Shown here: positions 1 through 10,373 of the stretch, one piece after another
Numbering within the stretch: position 1 is the first letter of the stretch
Layout of the letters: each line of letters begins with the position of its first letter
The notes under the pieces: model-generated
Seen by the model: the letters and a program-made list of their open reading frames with translations, nothing else
What the model was told of the DNA's origin: nothing
Database searches by the model: none
Source: Closterium sp. Naga37s-1
Taxonomy: Eukaryota > Streptophyta > Zygnematophyceae > Desmidiales > Closteriaceae
DNA: 64,000 nt
Direction of reading: 5' to 3'
Assembly: GCA_947471745.1 (NCBI GenBank)
Contig: CANJKZ010000423.1
Coordinates: 806,001-870,000, forward strand
Made by a program: the position numbers and the translations under genes

Positions 1-368
1 GACCCACCTCCGCCGCCGCCATGCGCTGCGGTGATGCCGCTTCCGCCGCCGACTCCGCCGACGCCTCCGCCGCCGCCTCCTCCTGCTCCGCCGCCGCCTG
101 CGGCACCGCCGCTGATACCGGAGGCGTTTTCCGAGCGAATGCTGCGAATTTGCGCAGCGTGTAACACGGCGACTGACGACATGGCGACGCGGTCGTCGGC
201 GGCCGCCATTTTACTGGCGTATTCGCGCACGCCGGCGTCGCCGACGGGGGAGGAGGCGGAAGGAGCGGGCTTGCGCGGGGTGCTCCGCGCGGGCGGCGCA
301 GGCGCAGCATAGTCGTCGTTGACATTGTCGTCGTCGCCCGCCTTGGGCCGCGCGAAACAGCAGAACAT
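1..368 (-). CDS. N-terminal exon of an unrecognised protein, cut by the left window edge
   Basis: An open frame on the minus strand starts with ATG at 368 and reaches the window edge without a stop. The protein begins MFCCFARPKAGDDDN, then an Ala/Pro/Ser-rich stretch, then a more regular part (about residues 46-85) containing VREYASKMAAADDRVAMSS and LHAAQIRSIRSEN, and ends in a Gly-rich run of about 35 residues. A possible splice donor (GAG then GTGGGT) lies in the last ten bases. The paired Cys at residues 3-4 could be lipidated, but there is no Gly2 for myristoylation. I do not recognise the family. The plus-strand Pro-rich frame over the same bases is the mirror of the Gly-rich run. Gene status is supported only by the long open frame, the upstream stop and the non-repetitive middle part. 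Confidence 0.45.
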   Translation of the reverse strand, partial: MFCCFARPKAGDDDNVNDDYAAPAPPARSTPRKPAPSASSPVGDAGVREYASKMAAADDRVAMSSVAVLHAAQIRSIRSENASGISGGAAGGGGAGGGGGGGVGGVGGGSGITAAHGGGGGG

Positions 369-2138
369 GATCGCTCGCGAATGTCGTTAACGCCGTGGCT
401 GGATAGCTGCTGGTAACCCTCTTCTTCGCCAGCGGGCTCCTCAATTCACTAGTAGCCCTAACCTACCGTCGATGAGCGCCGAGTCTAACTCGCTGGTGCG
501 GTACCGAGCCTAATTCATGAGCAATGTTTGGTCTTCCAGACCTTGAGAAGGCGAGGAGAAGGCTGGGAAAAGGCGGGAAAAGCCGGCGGAAGGCTGGGAA
601 ACTACTCCAACGGAACAGTAAACTCAAAACTTGAAGATAGGCGAGCAATGACCAGTCTGCACGTGACGTGCACTCCTCGCGACGAGCGACACGAGCGCAA
701 GAATGGAGTGAGGCGTATCGCTGAGGGTGGATGATTGTGGTCGGCCGGAACTGAACCGAACTGGACCGGACGGGACTGGACCGGACTGGTCGGGGATTGC
801 AACCAGGAGTTGAAGACGGTTCGAAAGGGTCGAAGCTGACATGCGGTTGCGGGATGCAGGCCAGCTTTCATTCCATCAGCAGGTATTGGACTCTCGTCGG
901 CGGAAATACGGCCGCCGGAAACTCAGTCGGGAAACCATGAGGGTAAGAAACAGCGATATTCGCGTGTGTGGGCTGATGACTAAAAGTGTGAACGACCTAG
1001 GCCAAAGAGACGCGTCAGGGACACCAAATAGACTTCTCAGAACCTTTTATTCATGATGACAATTTCGTGTCTGGAAACAACGCACAGAGCAAGTGCGTTG
1101 ATCCCATATTAGCTTAGGATGGAGGTGGTCTAGGTTCGCCAGAAGCCTCTTGGTATTTGACCTTCAGATAATGACCACGTGACCTGAAGCGCTGACACGT
1201 CAGACCGTCCCAGCCCGCGAAACCTACGCGAGACTAGGAGGAACATACTATCACCACGTGGTGAGACGCGAGGTTAACCTCCGTTGCGAAGCCAGACAGC
1301 AAAAAGAGCTAGCTACCCTTGGAATGCACGAAAACGGTGAAGCCGATGTGCTGAGGCAAGGAGCCATAGATAGTTTTTGAAGCAAGAGAATCGGATAGGC
1401 TTTGGCTGGACAGGTAAGGAAAGGGATTGATGGGATGGATGGCGGTGGCGGAACAGTAATCGGCGCGGGGTTGGCAGAAGGAGAAGCGGGGGGCGGGGGG
1501 CGGGGGAAGCGGGGGCGTGTGGGGGAGAAGCTTGGGACGTGTAGGGGAGGCATGGGGTGGGAGGAATGGGGTGGGAGGAATGGGGTGGGAGGAATGGGGT
1601 GGGAGGAATGGGGTGGGAGGAATGGGGTGGGAGGAATGGGGTGGGAGGAATGGGGTGGGAGGATGTGGGGGAGATAATCTCAAGGTACAGAGGTGGGGGA
1701 CGCAGGCGAAGGGGGAATTAGGCGGACTGGCGGAAAGTGAGGGGTTGCTGTGAAGAGGGGGGAGCACCGGGGAAATCGGGAGATGATTGGCGGAATGCAG
1801 GTGCGGCGGAAACGACATCCATCGATCAGTGAGTACATTTCCGCTTGCAGGCAACTATGGCGGAGTTGGCTCGTGAAGACAGCGGGGGCAGTACTGATGG
1901 TGTTGGGAAACCGAAATTGGTACATTTGCGCTTCATTTGCGCTTATACTACTAGTCACAAACAACACAAACCATCCCAGCCTATGAAACCATTAAAAAAA
2001 AAAAAGACCCAGCAAGAATCTCTCAACATCAGGGTCACTGAAATCCTCCAATAGATATATACAAAGGTGAAACGTGGAAAAGCCTTGTATCCAGAGAAAC
2101 TTGACAAAACCAGAACCGGCCTTCAGTTTTTGTGCATT
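369..2138. other. Gene-free stretch left of the ABC transporter 3' end
   Basis: I see no convincing exon on either strand. It holds the presumed promoter side of the partial gene at 1-368, a direct run of GGACCGGACGGGACTGGACC-type pentamers near 755-790, a G-rich 14-bp array (1554-1670) and the 3' flank of the ABC transporter, including an A-run at 1994-2004. Confidence 0.6.
1554..1670 (+). repeat. 14-bp G-rich tandem array
   Basis: Seven perfect copies and one partial copy of GGGGTGGGAGGAAT lie head to tail, preceded by a purine/G-rich stretch from about 1480. Each unit has two G-tracts of three or four, so the plus strand could form G-quadruplexes; that is inference. The open frames across it are by-products of the repeat. 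Confidence 0.9.
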
Positions 2139-5100
2139 TTAAGGCATTGCGAATGCTGGTGCCTGGTCGTGCATGTTCACCAGCCTTGCATATTCACCAC
2201 CCTTTGCCATGAGCTGTGCATGTGTGCCCACCTGGCAGAATCACATCAAATATAAGAGAGCCCAGAAAAGGTCAACAAAAGGACGTTATCAACTCATGTC
2301 GAGCAAGCTTCGATGAAAAAGCAGCAACATGTTAAATTCTTGATCATCGTAGAACAACAGCCCCTCAAGGCTTCAAAAAAATGTATATATGTATCAAATG
2401 CACAAATAGTCTATTGCATGGCACTCACCTCCGTTATCCTGCCATGAGCCATCACCACAATGCGGTCTGCTGCCTGGATTGTTGACAACCTGATGCAGAA
2501 TAGGAGAGAGAGGGGTTAAAAAGGAAGCATGGAGCATGGAGAAGGGAACGTATAGAGGAACTGTCAAAAGACAGGTTCATCCCGCAGGAGGCCAATGAGG
2601 TTTAGTGAGTACGAAGGGAGCCCATCCATCTACAATAAAAGCAAGCGCGCCAGTGCACGAAATAGTTCAATGAAAGGAAGGAGCAACGCACTCAATCACA
2701 GCATGTGATTGAGTCAACAACACAACACCAATCACAACCATTTCCATCCCACCCACTGCAATCACCTGTGTGCAATCACAATGACGGTGCGATCGCGCCG
2801 GCCGTTCTTCCCCTTCCGCATCGCCTCATCCAGTGCCCCCTGCACGTTCCTCTCACTCTCCACATCCAGCGCACTCGTCGCCTCATCCAGAATCAATATC
2901 TTCGGGTCCCGCACCAGGGCCCGGGCAATCGCAATTCTTTGCTTCTGCCCGCCGCTCAGCCGCGAGTTGTCCACCACTGTCGCGTACCCCTCGGGCAGCT
3001 CGGAAACAAAATCGTGTGCGTTCGCCGCGCAGGCCGCGCGTGTGATCTCCTCGTGGCTCTTTTTTCGGCTGCCCGAGCCGTATGAAATGTTTGCTGCCAC
3101 GTCTGTGCTGAAGAGACGAGGCTCTTGGCTGACTACCCCCATCTGCCCGCGCAGCCATTTCGTGTCAAACTCCTTTATAGGAACACCGTCCAGAAGAATC
3201 TAGGAAAGGAGAAAGGGGAGGAGGGAAAGGGTGGGGATGAAATTGGGGAAGGGAACCGCGAAACATACAGTGGTGGGAAAATGGAGGTGGAACGGGGGTG
3301 GGGAAAACGAGGGACTAGGAGGACAACAGTGCAAAACCCCTCGTGAGCTCTTGATACCTCGCAAAACCCCTCCTCACCTCTCCGTGTGTGGGCTCGTAGT
3401 GCTGCTGCAGCAGCCCCACGAGAGTGCTTTTCCCACTGCCACTCAGCCCCACCAGCGCCACCAGCTCGCCTGGATTGATGGTGAGACTCACATGGGACAG
3501 CACAGAGGCCTGCAGGAGAACCAAGACACAGCAGGGGTTTCGGCAGCGGTCGGAAGGTTCTAGAGGAGTGTGAAGTAACAACACAATGGTCTTTTTGTCC
3601 ATCACATGCCGTGAGCCTGGTAGACATTTTCTAGAAGCTTAAAATAATCATGTCAAATTCATGAAATGTCATTTTGATGGACCCGCAAAACAACCATGAA
3701 GTTGGAACCAAACAGGCAAGTTCAAGAAAAGCACGCACCTCAGGGCGGGTTGGGTATCGGAAGGACACATCTCGGAACTCAATCTTGCCTTGCAGCCATG
3801 GCATTTGTAAGCCTGGCATCAAGCATGGGGGGAGAACATCGGATCAGCGCACACAGACATGAGCTTGTGGCGTCAAGGCGTGAACACATGGAGGCATGAA
3901 CGCATGAAGGTTTGCATAAGGCTATGGATATGGGACCGTGGGATGGAGACATGGAGGGCCGCTCACAGTAAATGCCCAACCCAGCCATCATGTGGCGTGG
4001 CATGCATGTGAGGCTAGGCATGTAACCTGATACGCAACCCAACCTTGGCCTGTGCAAGCAAGCCCACCCTTTGTGTTTGCGAGCTGTGGTGCCGGTGACA
4101 TGTCCAGCAGCTGGAAGACGCGGCTGCAGGCGCCCAGGGAGCTCATGAGAGACGCCCAGTGGTCGCCCACCCACCAGGTGGCGTGGCGTGTCATGCACAT
4201 GAGGCCTAGGCACGTGACCTGCTATGTGTGGCCTAACCTTGGCCTGTGCAAGCAAGCCCACCTTTTGTGTTTGCGAGCTGTGGTGCCGGTGCCAGGTCCA
4301 GCAGCTGGAAGACGCGGCTGCAGGCGCCCAGAGAGTCCATGAGGTATGCCCAGTGGTCGCCCACCCACCAGGTGGCGTGGCGTGTCATGCACATGAGGCC
4401 TAGGCACGTGACCTGCTATGTGTGGCCTAACCTTGGCCTGTGCAAGCAAGCCCACCTTTTGTGTTTGCGAGCTGTGGTGCCGGTGCCAGGTCCAGCAGTT
4501 GAAAGACGCGGCTGCAGGCGCCCAGGGAGTCCATGAGGGACGCCCAGTGGTCGCCCACCCACCAGGTGGCGTGCACGACCCACTCGGCGTACAGAATGAA
4601 CTGCGTCAGCTGCTCCGCTGTTATGGCTCCCGCCATCACTGCACTGCCGCCCATGATCAGTGCGAGGACCTGCAGGGAGGGGGACAGGGGGATGGGCGCA
4701 GGGGTATGAAAAGGGCGTTGGCTAAGGAAGTGAGTCAGCTGCTCCACTGTGATGGCCCCCGACATCACTGCACTGCCGCCCGTGATCAGCGCTAGCACCT
4801 GACGGGAGGAGGTCAGCGGGTTGGGCGTAGCGCAGGAATATGGAAGGGCGTTGGGAAAGGCAGGAGAGGAGGGAGCAATTAGAAGGGCTTGTAGAGAGTA
4901 TGCACCACGTGCCCAGCCCACCACGTGACAAGAAGCACCACCCGCCCAGCAGGTGGCGTGCACGACCCACTCGGCGTACAGAATGAACTGCGTCAGCTGC
5001 TCCGCTGTGATGGCCCCCGACATGACTGCACTGCCGCCCATGATCAGTGCGAGGACCTGATGGGAGGAGGGGACAGCGGGTTGGGCGCAGGGAATGATAA

Positions 5101-8100
5101 GGCCGGTGAGAAAGGGAACTGCGTCAGCTGCTCCACTGTGATGGCACCAGACATCACTGCACTGCCGCCCATGATCAGCGCGAGGACCTGGTGGGATGGG
5201 TGAAGGAAAGAGGTGGGGTGGGGAATGAGGGGTCAGTGCGAGCACCTGGAGGGCTGTGCACACTGCAAGGGGCATGGACATGGGCTCGCACTGCAAGGGA
5301 GAAAGCATGAGAAGGAGGATCAGACACATGATATGGCATGGCATGGCATGGCATGGCTAGGCACAGCACGGCTGGACACGGGATGGCATGGCTGGGCACG
5401 CCACGGCTGGACACGGGACGGCATGGCACAGTGCAGACATGGCCTATTAGCTCAGCTGGTTAGAGCGTCGTGCTAATAACGCGAAGGTCACAGGTTCGAG
5501 ACCTGTATGGGCCAGTATTTTGCTCCCCATTGTTTTTTAAAAACTCGACGAACGAGGGGTTCGTCAACTTGATTTATGCAGAACGGACTGCATGGCACGC
5601 CACAGCGCGGCGTGCCATGCACGGCACGGAACGGCATGACCCATACCTGAGTGGCATTGTAGATGGTGTTGCCCCCGAAGTTCCACATGCCATACGCCAC
5701 AGAGCGCCTGAGACCCACATGCTGCAGGCGCTGCAGCGGAACCTTGTACCTGGTGGGGTGGGAGGGAGAAGGAGAGAGGAGGATTTCTTAGCCAACTAAT
5801 AAAGTGCTGCATCAGCCCTTGTACCTGGTGTTGCGGGGGCAACTACCGCAAAGAAGCGCCTTCGTTTTTTTTTTTTTTTTTTTTTTTTTTTTCTTGGCCT
5901 CACTAGCGGAAACCAGCAGTTCTCGTCAACACGTAGCAGCAGCACCCAGCAACACCCACCTGTTGACTTCCTGCTGCTCCGTGCCAAAAGTGCGGACCAC
6001 ACGAGCCAGTGAGATGGTCTCCTCTGCGACCTGCAATAACAATGGTGGGGCGAGGAGGTTAGGCAGGGCGAGTCGGTTAGGCAGGGCGAGTCAGTAAGGC
6101 AGGGTGGGGCAGTAAGGCAGGGAGATGGTAACGCAGGGAAACGGTAAGGACGATAGACGGTAAGGCCGGGAGACGGTAAGGCCGGGAGACGGTAAGGCCG
6201 GGAGACGGTTGATCAGTGCAGGAAAGAAGTGCAGTAGAGCAGTGCTAAAGCCACGTACTCACCTCATTGGCAGATGCGACAGTGTCTTGGATGAGCCGGG
6301 CGCTTTCCCTCTGGAACCTGCAAACACATGTCAGTGCAGATCAACACACACATCAGCACGCAAACACACGCACATCCACACGCAATACACAGACAGACAC
6401 AGCAGCCTTGACATTGTTGGCAGAGAAACCGAAATACTTGCCATACATCACAGAGCACACGGCACACGCCATAAGCCACAAGCTATCATAGACAGCACGC
6501 AGATCCCACACGCACCATATGCCAGGACCGTGCACTCACAATCACCTTGCAGCAAATCACCAACTAACCAGCCAGCCACACCTGTCAACCAGAGCGTTAC
6601 CTGCCAATCAAACGGTCCTACCTGCCGTATGCAACAAGGCAGCACCACATGAGGGCGCACAGCCCCGCGGAGATGAGCGCCATGCGCCAGGAGAGGCGCA
6701 GCAGGAAGCACATGGCGCCCGCCCCCTGCAGGGCGTTGCGCAGCATCACATTGACGTCCCCCGCTGTGCTCTGCGCCACCTGCTGGCAGTCCGCGCCCAG
6801 GCGCGAGGTCAGGTCGCCCACTGATTCCTTGTCAAAAAAACTCACGTCCTGAAAGGGAGGGAGGGGCGGGGAGGGGAGGGTGGGGGTGGGGAACCGGTGG
6901 GGAGCGGTGGGGAGAGGTACGCACGCACTAAGGCACCAGTGAAGGCCTGTGGGAATGGAGGGACATGTGGCTGGAAGGGCCAAGGAAGGGGAGGAGTGGG
7001 AAAGCAGGGAGCGCAGCATCGCGTTGACGTCCCCCGCTGTGCTCTGCGCCACCTGCTGGCAATCCGCGCCTAAACGTGACGTCAGGTCGCCTACTGATTC
7101 CTTGTCGAAAAAGCTCACGTCCTGTGAGGGGAGAGAGGGGTGAGGAGCGGTGGGGAGGGGTGCCGAGGGGTGAGAGGAGGTACGGACGCACTAAGGAGAC
7201 ACCAGTGAAGGCCTGTGGGAACGGTGGGACATGTGGCAGGAAAGGCGTGAAAGGCAGTCCGCGCCCAGGCGCGAGGTCAGATCGCCCACCGACTCCTTGT
7301 CAAAGAAACTCACGTCCTGGGAGTGTGGGAAGCGGTGGGGAGAGGTGGGGAGACGTGAGGGGTGGGGAGAGGTACGCACACACGAAGGCAGAACCAGTGA
7401 AGGCCTGTGGGAATGGTGGGGCTTGTGGCAGGAAAGGCGGACGGGGAGGAGGGGGGAGAAAAGAGAGCAACAGAAGAAAGGGGGACGAGGGCACTACCGA
7501 ATAGGGGATGGGACGACGGGCATACCTGGTGCATGATAGTTGAGAAGAGCGCCTCCCGCATGCGGCACACCATGCGCATGTTGAGCACCGTGAAGCAGAA
7601 GGAGCGCAGCCCACTGCGTGCAGGGAGAGAGGGAGTGGGAGTTGAGGGGGGATAAGAGATAAGGAGCGAGGGAGTGAGTGAGTGAGTGAGTGAGTGAGTG
7701 AGGCATGCGGCACACCATGCGCATGTTGAGCACCGTGAAACAGAAGGAGCGCAGCCCACTGCCGGTGGGGGGGAGAGAAATATGAAGGGGAGGGGAAAAG
7801 GGGGATGAGAGGAGGAGAGCGAGGGAGGAAAGCAGGGCGTGAGTGAGTGAGCATGTGCAACACCATGTACAGTACATGTTGGGAACTGTGAAACAGAACG
7901 TACAACACCACGTGCATGCCGCAGGTTCCAAATTCGAGTGCACACGAGTGTATGGGAATGCACCTGGTTGCTCCATATCTCGCAAGCGCGCACCTGAAGG
8001 CGCCGCAGGCGAGCGTGAGAGCGACGAGCAGCTTGGCGTTGTGCGTGAACTGCGCACCCATGTTGTTGGACGCCCATGCTGCTCGTCGCCCTCGCGGCGA

Positions 8101-10373
8101 CCATGAAAGCATATGAATGCTCACCGTACAGGCTGCATGTCCCACCCACCCGCGCACGCACGCGCATACCTGAAGGCACCGCAGGCGAGAGTGAGAGCGA
8201 CGAGCAGCTTGGCGTTGTGGTTGAACTGCGCGCCCATGTTGTTGGACGCCGCGAAGATGGTCGACGCCAGCAGATGCGACTTACGAGTCTACTCAGAGCT
8301 AACGTCTGCGCAGCCCAAGCACATTCTGACGCACCTGAAAGCACCGCAGGCGAGCGTGAGCGCGACGAGCAGCTTGGCGTTGTGGTTGAACTGCGCGCCC
8401 ATGTTGTTGGACGCCGCGAAGATGGTCGACGCCAGCAAATGCGGAATCGTCACCTCCGATATCTGCCACGTGGCAGGCACGGACAGTCGTGTGGGCGACG
8501 CGAATCAGACGGAGATACACATGAAAGTGCTACTGATTCACGCAAGAACTAGCAAACAATCATGGTGCAATCAACCGTTGTCCTATTCCTGTTGAAATAT
8601 CTCAAAAGTGACTTCTCATGCCACGCATCCCATATCGTTCCCCCCACAGCCACTCACCGCAGCAAGTGACAGGAAGACAAAAGCCACCACCACCAGTCCC
8701 TTATCCGGCGCACAGAATCGCCACAGCTTCCGACCCGCATCCCCCAGGCTCCCCACCCCCTCATCTTCCGCCGCCCCCGCTCCGCCTTCCCCCTTCCCCT
8801 CACCGGCCGCCACCTCGTACCCCATGTCATCCCCAGACGCTTTCCCCTGCCCCTGCGCCTTCTCCGCATCCTCTTCCATGCGCCACCAGCTGCCATACGG
8901 CAAGGCGGACCGCAACACCGCCAGTACCGCCACCATCCGCGCTACAGCCCGCAGCGCAACCGCGCGCGCAACCTCAAGCGCCCCTTCCGCATTCCCCGCT
9001 TCCGCAGCAGCAGCAGCACCCGCTCCGCGCCCGGCGCCGCCGGCACCGGACTGATCATCTTCCTGCTCGTGTGTATGAGCATGCTGTGTCTCGTGTGAAT
9101 GAGCATTTCCGTTCTCGTCGTCGCTCAGGCGCTGCTGGCCTGACGGAGCGTTTTCGTTTTCGAAATGGCTCCACGCGCTGCTGTCTCCGTCCCACGCCCA
9201 TGGCATCACGTCCGGAAACGGGTACTCGGAGTACTGCCCCATCGCAGGTCCCTGGCCGTTGACTTGGCCATTGACTTGGCCGTTACTTTGGCCGTTGGCT
9301 CTGCCGTTAACTTGGCCGTTGACCTGGCCGTTAACCTTGCCGTTAACTTGGCCGTTCACCTGGCCGTTAACTTGGCCGTTAACCTGGCCATTGACCTGGC
9401 CGTTGACCTTCCCGTTCACCTGACCATTCACTTTCTCGTTCGCGTAGCCATTCACCTGGCCGTTTACTTTCCCGTTCGCATGGCCGTTCACCTGACCATT
9501 TACTTTCCCATTCGCATGGCCGTTCACCTGGCCGCTCACGTTTCCAGCTTTCTGACCGTTCTGCCAGCCGTTTTCACTGCGATAAGTCTGACTGTTGACA
9601 TGGCCCTTAGGACTGCCGTTTATCATCCCGTACCCCGTCTGATCCGTCCGATCGCCCACCAATCGACGGCTGCCAGGCAGCGGGAGGGCCTCCTCCCGTC
9701 GCGGCTTGCAATTGGCGCGAGCCTGCTCGGATTCCTCCAATTCCCACGTGGAGCCTCCCGTGCCGCCCCTCCCGTGTCCCTTATCGTCGCCCAGAGCCCA
9801 ATCGCGCGGGCTGCTGCCGTCTGCCGTCTCACACACCACCGAGCCCTTCCCGCTCCTGCTGCCTCTCCAGGCCTTGGCGAGATTTCCGCCATTCTTGATG
9901 CGCCTGCTGGTCCTGGGCTTGCCGCGGATTCTGCCGTTGCTTCCGAGCCTAGAGTGACCACCGTTGTTTCCGAGCCTTGTGTAGCTGGCATGCGTCGAAA
10001 CTAAGGTTCTTGGTTTGTTAGTGACGACGGGAAAGCCGAACCTAGATGAGCCAAGACTACCTGAAGATTTATTCTGAAGACCAGAGAGGTGAGGAAAATA
10101 TGAGCTAGCCTTAGGAATCAGAACTTGATAGCGGCGATCAAGACCTGAAGGAAGCTGATAAGCTACAGTGTATCCGCCGTATAAAGAAGGCGAACGAGAT
10201 GCGACGCTGGGATTTATGTTAAGGGCTAGTTTAGAAGAGGCGTATTGACGAGTATCCGTTGGAGTCCCGGGTATGCCGGAAAATACTGACGGGTTGCCTT
10301 TTCCATGCCTCACTGCTGGTGCTAAACCGTAAGTCGTTGCTGGTGAGTGCCATGACGCGGTGTAAGACACCAT
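2139..10373 (-). CDS. ABCB26: Plastid-type half ABC transporter, ABCB26/TAP1-like, 13 exons
   Basis: Spliced exons 5'->3': 10373-8658, 8462-8335, 7613-7526, 6848-6622, 6317-6263, 6030-5960, 5749-5647, 4669-4456, 3812-3739, 3509-3378, 3199-2766, 2489-2429, 2231-2139. All are GT-AG and in phase, giving 1131 residues. Exons 2-8 encode the membrane domain (for example [20 protein letters not shown]). The ATPase domain has Walker [10 protein letters not shown] near 913, a Q-loop in VVSQEP, signature LSGGQ near 1017, Walker B ILILDE near 1037 and an H-loop His split over exons 11/12. From memory the order and sequence follow Arabidopsis ABCB26, a half transporter of plastids with unsettled substrate. 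Unusual is a roughly 570-residue first exon with a Val-Asn-Gly-Gln repeat (about residues 275-370), probably including a transit peptide. Introns hold partial copies of exons 2, 3, 4 and 8 and an antisense tRNA gene. The ATG at 10373 opens the exon 1 frame. Confidence 0.9.
4068..5190 (-). repeat. Partial tandem copies of ABCB26 exon 8
   Basis: Around the complete exon 8 (4669-4456) are three upstream copies of its 5' part (about 5187-5117, 5058-4940 and 4798-4729; motif [15 protein letters not shown]) and two downstream copies of its 3' part (about 4375-4262 and 4181-4068; motif [11 protein letters not shown]). Upstream copies keep the acceptor CAG, downstream copies keep the donor GTGGG. Only 4669-4456 has both ends. 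Confidence 0.85.
5441..5514 (+). tRNA. tRNA-Ile (anticodon AAU)
   Basis: The 74 bases fold as a cloverleaf. The acceptor stem is GGCCTAT against ATGGGCC with discriminator A. The D-arm holds TAGCTCAGCTGGTTAGA, the anticodon loop CTAATAA gives anticodon AAT, and the T-arm is CAGGTTCGAGACCTG. There is no intron. It lies inside intron 7 of the ABCB26-like gene, on the opposite strand, just after a GGCATGGCAT-type simple repeat. Confidence 0.95.
7013..7318 (-). repeat. Two partial tandem copies of ABCB26 exon 4
   Basis: Copies at about 7125-7013 and 7318-7255 repeat the acceptor and the first 20-35 codons of exon 4 ([20 protein letters not shown]), with the same G-rich flanks. They lack the rest of the exon and any donor. 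The complete exon is 6848-6622. Confidence 0.88.
7526..7760 (-). repeat. Exon 3 of ABCB26 and a truncated copy
   Basis: A truncated copy at about 7760-7703 repeats the first two thirds of exon 3 ([17 protein letters not shown]) and runs into a (GAGT)n stretch at 7672-7702. A more decayed trace lies near 7850-7920. The complete exon is 7613-7526. Confidence 0.8.
7985..8285 (-). repeat. Two partial tandem copies of ABCB26 exon 2
   Basis: Copies at about 8270-8166 and 8080-7990 repeat the 3' part of exon 2 ([20 protein letters not shown]) with the donor side. The 8166 copy ends in a shifted GTATGCG donor-like site. The complete exon is 8462-8335. Confidence 0.82.
9250..9550 (-). repeat. Coding repeat [12 protein letters not shown] in ABCB26-like exon 1
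   Basis: About 24 near-tandem 12-bp units encode four-residue blocks such as VNGQ, VNGK and ANGK. Units are grouped in pairs ([12 protein letters not shown]). The tract lies between the presumed transit region and the membrane domain of the ABC transporter. Its Asn-Gly content resembles the repeat proteins at 14-26 kb, but the unit length and bases differ. Confidence 0.85.
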
